This document shows positions 19,901 through 29,844 of a stretch of DNA of 64,000 nt, in pieces. Source of the stretch: Kineococcus aurantiacus (GTDB lineage: Bacteria; Actinomycetota; Actinomycetes; Actinomycetales; Kineococcaceae); NCBI RefSeq assembly GCF_013409345.1, contig NZ_JACCBB010000001.1, positions 310,001 through 374,000 on the forward strand, in the 5' to 3' direction. The notes beneath the pieces are model-generated. The model worked only from the letters and a program-made list of their open reading frames with translations. It did no database searches and had not been told where the DNA came from. Every line of letters starts with the position of its first letter. The stretch's first letter is position 1. The position numbers and the translations under genes are program-made.

Positions 19901-22900
19901 CGTACGGCACCGCCGGCAGCGCGACCGTCGTCGTCACCGCCTCCGACGTGCAGTTCCGGCACCTGACGGTGGAGAACGCCTACGTCGAGGGCACCTACGC
20001 CAACGGCCAGGCCGTGGCCCTGCGCACCGTCGGGGACCGGCTCGTCTTCGACGACGTCCGGCTCCTCGGCGACCAGGACACCCTGTACGCGAACTCGGCG
20101 AGCACCACCGCCGCGGCCCGCTCGTACTTCGTGAACTCCTACGTGGAGGGCGACGTCGACTTCGTCTTCGGCCGCGGGACCGTCGTGTTCGACCGCAGCA
20201 CCCTGTTCGCCAACGACCACGGCACCAACCCCAACGGGGCCGTCACCGCGGCCAGCACCGACCAGGGCAACGGGTTCGGGGTCCTCGTCACGGGCAGCCG
20301 CATCACGGGCAACGCCCCCGACGGGTCGCAGAACCTGGGCCGCCCCTGGCAGCCCGGGATCACCAACCCCGACGGCACCACCGGCCGCAACACGGCCGCC
20401 AGCGCGCAGGTCGTCGTGCGCGACTCCTGGCTGGGCCCGGTCGTGCGCACGGGCGAGCCGTGGACGTCGATGGTGAACTCCGGCTACACCACCTCCCCGC
20501 AGGAGGCCCGGTTCGCCGAGTTCGGCAACACCGGCCCCGGCGCCACCCGCCCCGGCGCCACCTACGCCCCGCAGCTGAGCGCCGCCGACGCGGCCCGCTA
20601 CACCGCGGAGACGTACCTGGCCGGCACCGACGGCTGGAACCCCGTGCGCCCGGCCGCGGCCGACGAGGCCCCGGCCGCCCCCGCCGGCCTGCAGGTCGCC
20701 GGTGACGACGACCGGGCCGCGCTGACGTGGACGGAGTCGGCCGAGCCCGACGTCGTCGGCTACCGCGTCTACCGCGCCACCGGCCAGATCGCCCCCGACC
20801 TCACCGACGCGAACCTGGTCGGCACCGTGGCCAAGGCCGCGTTCACCGACACCGGCGTGCGCAACGGCACGGCGTACACCTACGCCGTGGTCACCCTCGA
20901 CGCCGGCGGCCACGCCTCCGCGCCGGTCACCGCGACCGTCACCCCGGCCCCGGCCCCCCTCGTCGTCGACGCGACCGTCGCCGCCGACGGCAGCGGGGAC
21001 TACCGGACCCTGGGCGCCGCGCTCGCCGCGCTGCCCGACGGCACCGCGACCGACCCCACCGTGGTCTCGATCGCGGCCGGCACCTACCGCGAGGTCGTCT
21101 CCTCGGCGCGCAAGAACCTCGTCCTGGTGGGCGCCACGGGGAACCCGGCCGACGTCGTCATCAGCTACGACAACGCCAACGGGACGGCCAAGGGCGCCAC
21201 CACCTGCCCGGCCGTGACCGCCGCCACCTGCGGCACCGCCGGCAGCGCCGTCCTCACCCTGTCCGGGTCGAACGTCCGGGTGCGGGACCTGACCGTCGCC
21301 AACACCTTCGACGCCACCGCCCACCCCGAGGTCGGCCCGTACAACACGCAGGCCGTGGCGCTGCGGGCCCTCGGTGACCGGCAGGTCTACTCCCACGTCC
21401 GGCTGCTGGGCGCCCAGGACACCCTGAACGCCGACGCCGCCGGGAACATCAGCGCCGACGGCAGCGGCTACCCGCGCCAGTACTACGTCGACAGCGTCGT
21501 GCAGGGCAACGTCGACTACGTCTTCGGCCGGGCCACCGCGGTGTTCGAGCGCACGACGTTCGTCTCCACCGCCAAGAACGGCGGGACGGTGTTCGCGCCC
21601 AGCACGGCCTCGAAGGCCAAGGGCTACCTGGTCCTCGACAGCCGGTTCACCAGCGCGAACACCGGGTCGTTCTTCCTGGGCCGCCCGTGGCGCTCCTGGT
21701 CCGACGGCGCCTACGCCGACGACTCGCGCGGGCAGACCTGGATCCTCGACTCGTGGATGGCCGCCGGGTTCACCACGACCCAGCCGTGGGCGGACTTCGC
21801 GCCCAACGCCTGGACCGACGGCCGCTTCGCCGAGCACGGCACCACCGGCCCCGGCGCGGCGCTCACCGCGGGCCGTCCGCAGCTGACCGACGAGGTCGCC
21901 GCGGCGACCACCGCGGCGGGCTGGCTGGCCGGCACCGACGGCTGGAACCCGGTCGTGGCGGCCCCGGCCACCGACGCCGCCCCCGCGGCCCCGGCCGTGA
22001 CCGCGGCGGCCGGCGACGCCAGCGTCGCCCTGACCTGGGCCGAGTCGCCGGAGTCCGACGTCGTCGGCTACCGGGTGTACCGCCTCGGCGCGGGCGACCC
22101 CGTGCGGGTCACCACGGCCGACCTGACCGCCGCCGGGTACACCGTGCGCGGGCTGGTCAACGGCACCGCGGCCGCCTTCGCGGTCACCGCGGTCGACGCG
22201 GCCGGGCACGAGTCGGCGCTGTCCGCGCCGGCGGGCGCCACGCCGCAGCTGCGGGTGGACGCCGTCGTGGCCGCCGACGGCAGCGGGGGGTTCACGACCC
22301 TGCAGGCGGCGGTGGACGCGGCCCCGGCCGGGCGGCCGTGGACGGTCTCGGTGCGCCCGGGCACCTACGCCGGCACCACCACCATCGCCAAGGACGGGGT
22401 GACCGTCCTGGGTGCGACGGGGAACCCGGCCGACGTCGTGCTGACCAGCGAGGTCACCGGCAACGCCGCGACCCTGCGCGTCAGCGCGTCCTCGGTCACC
22501 CTGCGCGGGGTGACGGTGGCCAACGCGGCGGCCGTGCCGGCCGGGACCGCGCCGTCGAACCTCGTCGCCCCGGCGGTGTGGACCAGCGGTGACCGGATCG
22601 TCCTGCGGGACACCGTCGTGACCAGCGGCGGCGCCCGCGCGCTGTGGGCCGACGTGCCGACGGCGGGGGCCACGACGCACCAGCTGGTGGAGTCCTCCAC
22701 GGTGCGGGGCGCCTCGGACCTGCTGTTCGGGCGGGCCTCCCTAGTGGTGCGCGGCTCGACGCTGGTGCCCACGACGCCCTCGGCGTTCCTGGCCACCCCG
22801 GCCACGACCGCCGACGGCGGCCACGGGTTCCTCGTGACGGGGTCGACGGTCGCTCCCGCGGCGGGGGTCTCCGACGTCCGCTTCGCGCGGCCGTACGCCC

Positions 22901-23157
22901 AGTCCCCGCTGACCGGGCGCAACAACCCCGAGCTGGTCATCCGCGACACCGTCCTCAACGCCGGGATCAAGTCCAGCCCCTGGCAGAACAACGGGACGAC
23001 GCTGTGGACCGACGCCCGGTTCGCGGAGTACGCGAACACCGGCGCCGGGTCGGTGCCGGCGGCCACGGCCACCCGCCCGCAGCTGAGCCCGGAGGCGGCG
23101 GCCGGGTACACGGTGCAGGCGTGGCTGGGCGACGGGGACTGGTACCCCCGGTCCTGA
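16909..23157 (+). CDS. Secreted multidomain pectin methylesterase, FN3(x4)-[CE8-FN3](x3)-CE8
   Basis: A 2082-residue extracellular protein that should de-esterify pectin. A Sec signal peptide (RR-rich start, hydrophobic 17-34, cleavage near AQA at 39) precedes four FN3-like domains (about 45-475, with a Pro/Thr linker near 240-265). Four pectinesterase beta-helix modules follow at about 478-805, 919-1245, 1351-1680 and 1782-2082, separated by single FN3 domains. Catalytic residues are intact in modules 1-3: QD at 625-626, 1056-1057, 1503-1504; Asp at 653, 1084, 1536; Arg/Trp at 714/716, 1145/1147, 1592/1594. Module 4 has Ala1909 and Arg1910 in place of Gln-Asp, and Tyr for Trp, but keeps Asp1937 and Arg1994. 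There is no wall anchor motif. The GTG at 16909 follows a GGAG and directly begins the signal peptide. Confidence 0.93.
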   Translation: MHPPVPAPGRRQRRRTLLAGGTTALAMAGLLVTAPAAQAADTTAPGVPSSVKVAYYGGVGAQVAWGKVSAGDLDHYAVYRSTSSTVDPRTATLVASTRELSAVDAAIAAGGKAYYAVSAVDTSGNASRPSSAVSVTATDTTAPAAPSGLTTATTAGATTLTWTATPAPDSTAFRVYRAATSTRPATPLVTVDAAGGTGRFADTTAPAGKSTYWVVAVDRTGNASSAASTSVTRSAAATPAPGPTPTTPAPTPTPTPTPTAVPATPSSGKAVITGGVATISWSPVKGAAGYVVCKRIGGQDDARTYQVWSPVTGKVTGTGECTKTLVPAAGDLFTGTSFTDRDASEGTTSYYRVYAWNAKGLSGYAGITANNPMVAPAQVTGLKVAQAGGTAPHGLVLTWAAGKDTDLAGYTVSRASTSSGTYAVLGTVAAGSTTFADTSAPRGVASYYRVTASDVLGNVSKVSATVSATSTTTPVPLVVTYRELVVDPAAPADATHFRTVTDAVAAVPSSNVTPTRITIAAGTYHESFRVTSPYLTLVGATGDPADVVIDDDKASGQIDPADGEPYGTAGSWTVFVDAPEVTFEDLTVRNSFDEKSQDLAKEQAVALRVEGNHFVADHVRLIGNQDTLLADTPKPTTRVRQYYVNSYVEGDVDYVFGAATAVFDNTVFRSLDRGKADNGAITAASTDTGSKYGFLVQNSKVVSDAAPGTVHLGRPWHPSADPDAIAQVTFKNTWLPAAIDTAQPWEDMSSTNSSGTKVDFSWTDARFAEYGSTGPGAGVNANRPQLTASAAAAATPAKYLAGSDGWDPTTAHPAVVPAVPAAPLGLVAAGGDRTVQLSWDGTTAADVVAWRTTRTAADGTVTDLGTTQSPVFSDGTVTPGAEYRYSVSAVNRAGVASAPSAPVTVTAVAAPLVPSLFVDPAATPDATHFRTVAAALAAAPAGTAARPTVIGVAAGRYPEYLNVTTPGVVLVGATGDASDVVITGNRAAGTPLPDGSGTYGTAGSATVVVTASDVQFRHLTVENAYVEGTYANGQAVALRTVGDRLVFDDVRLLGDQDTLYANSASTTAAARSYFVNSYVEGDVDFVFGRGTVVFDRSTLFANDHGTNPNGAVTAASTDQGNGFGVLVTGSRITGNAPDGSQNLGRPWQPGITNPDGTTGRNTAASAQVVVRDSWLGPVVRTGEPWTSMVNSGYTTSPQEARFAEFGNTGPGATRPGATYAPQLSAADAARYTAETYLAGTDGWNPVRPAAADEAPAAPAGLQVAGDDDRAALTWTESAEPDVVGYRVYRATGQIAPDLTDANLVGTVAKAAFTDTGVRNGTAYTYAVVTLDAGGHASAPVTATVTPAPAPLVVDATVAADGSGDYRTLGAALAALPDGTATDPTVVSIAAGTYREVVSSARKNLVLVGATGNPADVVISYDNANGTAKGATTCPAVTAATCGTAGSAVLTLSGSNVRVRDLTVANTFDATAHPEVGPYNTQAVALRALGDRQVYSHVRLLGAQDTLNADAAGNISADGSGYPRQYYVDSVVQGNVDYVFGRATAVFERTTFVSTAKNGGTVFAPSTASKAKGYLVLDSRFTSANTGSFFLGRPWRSWSDGAYADDSRGQTWILDSWMAAGFTTTQPWADFAPNAWTDGRFAEHGTTGPGAALTAGRPQLTDEVAAATTAAGWLAGTDGWNPVVAAPATDAAPAAPAVTAAAGDASVALTWAESPESDVVGYRVYRLGAGDPVRVTTADLTAAGYTVRGLVNGTAAAFAVTAVDAAGHESALSAPAGATPQLRVDAVVAADGSGGFTTLQAAVDAAPAGRPWTVSVRPGTYAGTTTIAKDGVTVLGATGNPADVVLTSEVTGNAATLRVSASSVTLRGVTVANAAAVPAGTAPSNLVAPAVWTSGDRIVLRDTVVTSGGARALWADVPTAGATTHQLVESSTVRGASDLLFGRASLVVRGSTLVPTTPSAFLATPATTADGGHGFLVTGSTVAPAAGVSDVRFARPYAQSPLTGRNNPELVIRDTVLNAGIKSSPWQNNGTTLWTDARFAEYANTGAGSVPAATATRPQLSPEAAAGYTVQAWLGDGDWYPRS

Positions 23158-23176
23158 GCCCCGCTGAGCCCTGACC

Positions 23177-23211
23177 GCAGAGCCACCACCCGTCGCGGGT
23201 GGTGGCTCTGC
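23177..23211 (+). terminator. Strong terminator after the pectinesterase gene
   Basis: A perfect 15-bp inverted repeat, gcagagccaccaccc paired with gggtggtggctctgc around a five-base loop (gtcgc), starts 19 bases past the stop and is followed by gtgtct. It is a convincing intrinsic terminator. Confidence 0.9.
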
Positions 23212-23302
23212 GTGTCTGCGGTGGGCCCGGCGGGGGACCCGGCTGCGACGGGCGGGTGAGCACGGCGGGCCCCGCCGGGCCGCGCCGGGCGAGGGTGGGT
23301 CC

Positions 23303-23593
23303 GTGCGATTCGGGAACCACCTCCGCCTGTTCACCCTCGGTGCCGTGCTGGCCTTCGCGGTCCACGTCGACCTCGACGTCGTGGAGGTGGCCACGGTGGG
23401 CCGCATCCTCATGGTCGCCGCCGTGGCCGGGGCGCTCGCCGAGGCCGTCCTGCTGCGGCGCGCCCGCGCGGCGCGGACCGCGTCCGCCCCGGCGCCCGCG
23501 CGCCCCGTCGTGCGCACGACGGCCGCCCCCGCGTGGAGCGCCGAGCGGACCCGGCCCTTCACCCCGCACCGGCTGCCCCACCAGGAGTCCTGA
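23303..23593 (+). CDS. Small membrane protein (DUF6458-like)
   Basis: A 96-residue protein beginning VRFGNHLRLFTLGAVLAF. It has two hydrophobic segments (about residues 7-22 and 29-50) split by HVDLDVVEVATVG, then a basic, Pro/Ala-rich cytoplasmic-type tail. The hydrophobic hairpin with a central acidic/valine-rich turn resembles the small actinobacterial DUF6458 membrane proteins. The function is unknown. The GTG at 23303 is chosen because the hydrophobic segment starts right after it. It converges with the aldo/keto reductase gene. Confidence 0.6.
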   Translation: MRFGNHLRLFTLGAVLAFAVHVDLDVVEVATVGRILMVAAVAGALAEAVLLRRARAARTASAPAPARPVVRTTAAPAWSAERTRPFTPHRLPHQES

Positions 23594-23620
23594 CCCGCCG
23601 GGACCGGGGGGACCGGCGGC

Positions 23621-24631
23621 TCAGACCTCGCGCTGCTTGGGCGAGCTCTCGTGGGTCCTCGCCGGGTCGCGCTCGACGACGTCGCCGAGCACCGCGTCGA
23701 TGCGCTCCAGCGCCTCGGCGGGGATCTTCACCCCGGCCGCAGCGGCGTTGTCGTGCACCTGCTCGGGCCGGGAGGCCCCGATGATCGCGGTGGCGACGTT
23801 GTCGTTCTGCAGCACCCAGGCCACGGCGAGCTGGGCCATCGACAGGCCCAGGTCGGCGGCGACGGGCTTGAGCTCCTGGACGCGGGACAGGACGTCGTCG
23901 CGCATCCAGCGCTTGATCATGTCGGCGCCGCCCTTGGTGTCGGTGGCGCGCGAGCCCTCCGGCGGCTGCCCGCCGGGGACGTACTTGCCGGTCAGGACGC
24001 CCTGGGCGATGGGCGACCACACGACCTGGGAGATGCCCAGGTCGCGGGAGGTGGGGACGACCTCGCCCTCGATGACCCGCCACAGCATCGAGTACTGCGG
24101 CTGGTTGGAGATGAGCTGGAAGCCCAGCTGCCGCGCCAGCTCCGCCCCGGCCCGCAGCTGCTCAGCGGTCCACTCGCTGACCCCGACGTACAGGACCTTG
24201 CCCTGCCGCACGAGGTCGGCGAAGGCCTGCATCGTCTCCTCCAGCGGCGTCGCGTAGTCGTAGCGGTGCGCCTGGTAGAGGTCGATGTGGTCGGTGCCCA
24301 GCCGGCGCAGCGACCCCTCGCACGCCTCCAGGACGTGCTTGCGGGACAGGCCGGTGTCGTTGTGCTGCTTGGGGCCGATGGGGCCGAAGACCTTGGTGAG
24401 GATCTCCAGCGACTCCCGGCGCTGCCCCTTCAGGGCGGTGCCCAGGACCGTCTCGGCGACGGTGTTGGCGTAGACGTCGGCGGTGTCGAACGTGGTGATG
24501 CCCGCGTCGAGGGCGGCGTGCACGCAGGCGACGGCGGCGTCGTTCTCGACCTGCGAACCGTGGGTGAGCCAGTTGCCGTAGGTGATCTCGGAGATCTTCA
24601 GGCCGGAGCGGCCGAGGTGTCGGAAGTCCAC
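23621..24631 (-). CDS. Aldo/keto reductase
   Basis: A 336-residue NADP(H)-dependent TIM-barrel reductase of the YghZ/KCNAB2-like group. It has ITTFDTADVYANT (Asp/Tyr of the catalytic tetrad), LEILTKVFGP (Lys), DHIDLYQAHRYD (His), YSMLWR, VVWSPIAQGVLTGKY and the cofactor run AIIGASRPEQV. The physiological substrate is unknown. It is monocistronic, reading away from the divergent DinB gene. Confidence 0.9.
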   Translation of the reverse strand: MDFRHLGRSGLKISEITYGNWLTHGSQVENDAAVACVHAALDAGITTFDTADVYANTVAETVLGTALKGQRRESLEILTKVFGPIGPKQHNDTGLSRKHVLEACEGSLRRLGTDHIDLYQAHRYDYATPLEETMQAFADLVRQGKVLYVGVSEWTAEQLRAGAELARQLGFQLISNQPQYSMLWRVIEGEVVPTSRDLGISQVVWSPIAQGVLTGKYVPGGQPPEGSRATDTKGGADMIKRWMRDDVLSRVQELKPVAADLGLSMAQLAVAWVLQNDNVATAIIGASRPEQVHDNAAAAGVKIPAEALERIDAVLGDVVERDPARTHESSPKQREV

Positions 24632-24716
24632 GTGCCCGATCCTCGACCCGCTCCCCCGCGAGCGCGAGCGCGAGCGGCCTCCACCGCTCAGTCCCGGCCG
24701 CGGCCGGGGTCCAGGG

Positions 24717-25286
24717 GTGGACGGTGCAGCGGCGGCGGGAGACGACGTGGACGGTGGAGCGGGCGGTGCGGCGGACGGTGCGGCGGGCGGTGGGCGCGCC
24801 GAGGTGGAGCGGCTGCACGCGGTGCTGCGCGGGCAGCGCGAGCACGTGCTGGGGATCGTGGAGGGCCTGGACGAGCGGGCGTGGCGGCGCCCGGTGCTGC
24901 CCTCGGGGTGGAGCTGCCTGGGGCTGCTGAACCACCTGGCCCTGGACGACGAGCGGTTCTGGTTCCGGCTCGTGGTGGCGGGCGAGCCGGCCGCGGTGGC
25001 CGCGTTCGACCCCGCCGTGGACGCCTGGACCGTGGACGACGACGTGCCCGCCGCGCGGGTGGTGGAGCGCTACCGCGCGGAGTGCGCGCACGCCGACGCG
25101 GTCGTGGCCGCCACGGCCGCGGACGCGGCCCCGCGGTGGTGGCCCGGGGACCTGTTCGGCGCCTTCCGGCTCGCGGACCTGCGGGCGGTGCTGCTGCACG
25201 TGGTGGTCGAGACGGCGACGCACGCCGGTCACCTCGACGCGGCGCGGGAGCTGCTGGACGGCCGGCAGTGGCTGGTCCTGGACTGA
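24717..25286 (+). CDS. DinB superfamily protein (DUF664 type)
   Basis: A four-helix DinB-fold protein of the DUF664 group, whose members are often mycothiol-dependent. The conserved part runs from VERLHAVLRGQREHVLGI to the end. It contains LGLLNHLALDDERFWFRLV (first His) and LLHVVVETATHAGHLDAAR (HxxxTxxHxGH-like second and third His), forming a metal site. The N-terminus is uncertain: in-frame GTGs at 24717, 24750 and later precede the conserved core, and the first 30 residues are Gly/Ala/Asp-rich low complexity. The catalysed reaction is unknown. Confidence 0.8.
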   Translation: MDGAAAAGDDVDGGAGGAADGAAGGGRAEVERLHAVLRGQREHVLGIVEGLDERAWRRPVLPSGWSCLGLLNHLALDDERFWFRLVVAGEPAAVAAFDPAVDAWTVDDDVPAARVVERYRAECAHADAVVAATAADAAPRWWPGDLFGAFRLADLRAVLLHVVVETATHAGHLDAARELLDGRQWLVLD

Positions 25287-25310
25287 GGGCGCGGCGGGCC
25301 GGGCGGCGCG

Positions 25311-27371
25311 TCAGCCGATCTGCAGGGGGTCCACCCGCACCCGCACCAGCGGCAGCTTGCGGACGCTGCGGCCGGCGGTGACGTTCTTGACCGCCAGCGC
25401 CAGGGCGGCGGACTCCCCGCGGGGCACGCGCACGACGCTGCGGACCATCGGCGCCCGTCCCGGCTGGTCGGGCAGGGGCAGCGGGCCCAGGACGCGCACC
25501 CCGGGCAGCGGCGGCAGCGCGGTGACGAACTCCTCGACGTCGGCGGCGGCGCCGATGAGCCCGGCGAAGCGGGCGGCCGGGGGCAGGTCCAGCTCGCGGC
25601 GCTGGGCCAGTTCCCGCTCGGCGAACCCCGCGGGGTCCCAGCGCACGAGGGCCTGGGCGGGCGCGGCCTGGGGGTCGGCGACGAGGACGACCGCTCCCCC
25701 GGCCGAGGCGGGCCGGACGAGGGCGGCGGCCGCGGTCCAGCGCCGGTACGCCTCCTCGGCCGCCCGCAGGTCCGGGCGGGCCAGTAGGGCCCAGCCGTCC
25801 AGCAGCAGCGCCGCGGCGTACCCCTGCGGCGCGACGGGTTCGGCCCCCGGGGTCGAGATGACCAGCGACGGGTGGTCGGGGACGGTGTCCAGCACGTGCG
25901 ACCCGCCGGAGGTCCGGACGTCGACGCCGGGGAACGCCCGCCCCAGCTCCTCGGCGGTGCGGCGGGCGCCGGTGACGACGGCCCGGAAGCGGCCGTCGCC
26001 GCAGTTCGGGCACGTCCAGTCCGTCGCGGGGCGCCCGCACCAGCGGCAGGTGGCGCGTTCCCCGGCGCCCGGGACGGCCAGCGGCCCGTGGCAGGAGGAG
26101 CAGCGCGCCGGTTCGCGGCACGTCTGGCACGCCAGCGTCGGGACGTACCCGGTGCGGGGCACCTGCACGAGCACGGGACCGCGCTTGACGGCCTCGCGCA
26201 GCACGCGCCAGCCGTCGCTGGGCAGCCGGGCCGCGGCGGCCAGCGGGTCCTGCGCGTCCGGCCCGGACGTGCCGGCGATGGTGGTGCGCGGGGCGGTGGC
26301 CCGCACCGTGTCCCGGGTCGCCAGCACCGGCCGCGCCCACCCCGACTCCAGCAGCAGCTGCGTCTCGGCGGTACGGGTCCAGCCGGCGAACAGGGCCGCG
26401 GCGCCGGTCTGCTCCGCGCGCAGCACCGCGACCTCGCGCACGTGCGGGTACGGCGCGCGCTGGTCGGCGTGGGAGTCGTCGCCGTCCTCCAGGACCGCGA
26501 CGAGCCCCAGGTTGGGCAGCGGGGCGAAGACGGCCGCGCGGGTCCCGGCGACGACGCGGGCGCGGCCGGTGAGGGCCTGCAGGAACGCCCGGTAGCGCGG
26601 TGCGGGACCGAGCTCGGCCTCGAGGCGGACGTGGCCCTCGGGCACGAGCCGGTCCAGCGCGGCCGACAGCCGGTCCAGGTCGCGGTGGTCGGGGACCACC
26701 AGCAGCGCGGTGCGCCCCGAGGCCAGGGTGGCGCGCGCGGCGAGCGCCAGCAGCGCGCACGGGTCGCTGCCGGGGGCGAAGGTCGCCACGGCCCGCGGGC
26801 TGGACCCCTCGCGCAGGTGGGCCAGGAAGGCCGGGCCGGCGCTGTGCCGCTCCCAGCCGTGCAGGTCCGGGCCGAGCGCGACCGGGTCGTGCCGGACGGG
26901 CTCGGCGCCCAGCACCTGCTCCTCGGCGCCGGCGTGGCGGCCGGGGACGGCGAGGCGGACGACGTCGGACAGCGTCCCGCCGTACTCGGCGGCGACCCGC
27001 CGGCACAGCTCCAGCGTGGAGGGGGTGAGCACCGGCAGGCCCGAGACGACGCGGCGCAGCCGCGCGAGCCGGCCGGGGTGGTCGCTGGCGGCCACCCGCT
27101 CCAGGACGTACCCCTCGGCGTCGGTGCCGGCGAAGGGGACGCGCACGAGCCGCCCGGGTTCGGCGGTGTGCTCCATGGAGGCCGGCACGAGGTAGTCGAA
27201 GGGCCGGTCCAGGTGCGGCAGCTGGGAGCTGACCAGCACCCGGGCGACCGGGTCGGTGCCGGTGACGTCCTCGAGGGCCTTCTTGGGCCGCGCCGGCTTC
27301 TTCGGCCGCGCGGGCGCCGGGGCCGGGGCCAGCCCCTCGAGGGCGGGCTGGGCCTCCGGCGGCGTGTTCAG
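25311..27371 (-). CDS. priA: Primosomal protein N' PriA, helicase-inactive actinobacterial form
   Basis: Replication-restart scaffold. It has the PriA 3'-DNA-binding domain (PVARVLVSSQLPHLDRPFDYL), a degenerate helicase core and four Cys pairs for two zinc ions (CQTC, CSSC, CRWC, CPNC). Walker A (GSGKT in active PriA) is replaced by GSDPCAL and the DEEH box by EDGD, so it cannot be an ATP-driven helicase, as is usual in actinobacteria. The first standard start, GTG at 27239, would cut into the first beta strand. The frame stays open to a TAG at 27372-27374, immediately followed by CTG at 27371, so CTG is the proposed start (686 residues). The N-terminal extension is Pro/Lys-rich. It lies 11 bases after metK. 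Confidence 0.85.
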   Translation of the reverse strand: MNTPPEAQPALEGLAPAPAPARPKKPARPKKALEDVTGTDPVARVLVSSQLPHLDRPFDYLVPASMEHTAEPGRLVRVPFAGTDAEGYVLERVAASDHPGRLARLRRVVSGLPVLTPSTLELCRRVAAEYGGTLSDVVRLAVPGRHAGAEEQVLGAEPVRHDPVALGPDLHGWERHSAGPAFLAHLREGSSPRAVATFAPGSDPCALLALAARATLASGRTALLVVPDHRDLDRLSAALDRLVPEGHVRLEAELGPAPRYRAFLQALTGRARVVAGTRAAVFAPLPNLGLVAVLEDGDDSHADQRAPYPHVREVAVLRAEQTGAAALFAGWTRTAETQLLLESGWARPVLATRDTVRATAPRTTIAGTSGPDAQDPLAAAARLPSDGWRVLREAVKRGPVLVQVPRTGYVPTLACQTCREPARCSSCHGPLAVPGAGERATCRWCGRPATDWTCPNCGDGRFRAVVTGARRTAEELGRAFPGVDVRTSGGSHVLDTVPDHPSLVISTPGAEPVAPQGYAAALLLDGWALLARPDLRAAEEAYRRWTAAAALVRPASAGGAVVLVADPQAAPAQALVRWDPAGFAERELAQRRELDLPPAARFAGLIGAAADVEEFVTALPPLPGVRVLGPLPLPDQPGRAPMVRSVVRVPRGESAALALAVKNVTAGRSVRKLPLVRVRVDPLQIG

Positions 27372-27382
27372 CTACCCCCGCC

Positions 27383-28575
<1,193 letters not shown>

Positions 28576-28579
<4 letters not shown>

Positions 28580-29844
28580 AGGGCTCCAGTCGTCGGAACA
28601 GCAGGTGGGGGAAGCATAGGCACCACGGCGTCCCAGACCGCATCGGCCACCACGTCCTTGCTGGCCTCGGGCACCTCCCGCTCGGTGCCGTCGCGGCCCA
28701 GGATGGTCACGGCGTTGGTCGCGGTGGCGAAGCCCTTGGTCTCGCCGACCTCGTTGAGCACGAGCAGGTCGCAGCCCTTGCGGGCCAGCTTGGCGCGGCC
28801 GTGCTCCAGGACGGAGCCGGTCTCGTCGCCGGTCTCGGCGGCGAAGCCCACGATCACCGGCGACGCCCCGGCCCGGGCCGCGACGAGGCCGGCGAGGACG
28901 TCGGGGTTGCGCTCCAGGACGACGACGGGGTCGCGCGCGGGGTCGTCGGACTTCTTGATCTTGACGTCGGCGCGCGCGGCGGGCCGGAAGTCGGCGACGG
29001 CGGCGGCCATGACGACGACGTCGGCCGCGGCGGCGGCGGCCTGCACGGCCTCGGCAAGCTGCGCGGCGGTCTGCACCTCGACGACGTCCACCGCCGCCGG
29101 GGCGGGCACCTCGACGTGGGCGGTGACGAGGGTGACGTGCGCGCCGCGGGCGGCCGCGGCGGCGGCGACGGCCACCCCCTGCCGGCCCGAGGAGCGGTTG
29201 CCGAGGAAGCGCACGGGGTCCAGCGGTTCGCGGGTGCCGCCGGCGGAGACGACGACGCGGCGGCCGGCGAGGTCGTACCCGCGCGCGCCCGAGCCGAGCA
29301 GCCGGCGGCAGGCCGCGGCGACGTCGGCGGGTTCGGGCAGCCGGCCCGGCCCGCTGTCGGCGCCGGTCAGCCGCCCCGAGGCGGGCTCCAGGACGGTGAC
29401 CCCGCGCGAGCGCAGCAGGGCGACGTTGGCCTGCACGGCGGGGTTGAGCCACATCTCGGTGTGCATGGCCGGGGCCAGCAGCACGGGGCAGGTGGCCGTC
29501 AGCAGGACGTTGGTCAGCAGGTCGTCGGCCAGGCCGTGCGCGGCGCGGGCCAGCAGGTCGGCGGTGGCGGGGGCGACGACGACGAGGTCGGCGTGCCGGC
29601 CCAGCCGCACGTGCGGGACCTGGTCGGCGTGGCTCCACACGTCGGTGGCCACGGGCTTGCCCGACAGGGCCTCCCACGTGGCGCGGCCGACGAAGCGCTC
29701 GGAGGCCGCGGTGGGCACGACGGTCACGTCGTGCCCGGTCTCGGTGAGCTCCCGCAGGAGCAGCGCCGCCTTGTACGCGGCGATGCCGCCCGCGACCCCC
29801 AGGACGACCCGCGGGGTGTGCTGGGGATCGCGGGGGGTGCTCAC
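28576..29844 (-). CDS. coaBC: Bifunctional phosphopantothenoylcysteine decarboxylase / phosphopantothenate-cysteine ligase
   Basis: Two consecutive steps of coenzyme A synthesis. The N-terminal flavoprotein CoaC domain (about residues 1-190) has [18 protein letters not shown], catalytic His in [21 protein letters not shown] and [11 protein letters not shown]. The C-terminal CoaB domain has [23 protein letters not shown] split over its nucleotide site and AAAVADFRP. At 422 residues it is full length. The GTG start overlaps the rpoZ stop (GTGA). Confidence 0.96.

Noticed and set aside
16573-22680. A minus-strand open frame of about 2035 codons opposite the pectinesterase gene
   Set aside because: It is Gly/Arg/Val-rich low-complexity translation, mirrors the codon bias of the real gene on the other strand, and shows no domain, signal or ribosome-binding site. 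The plus-strand product has clear catalytic motifs.
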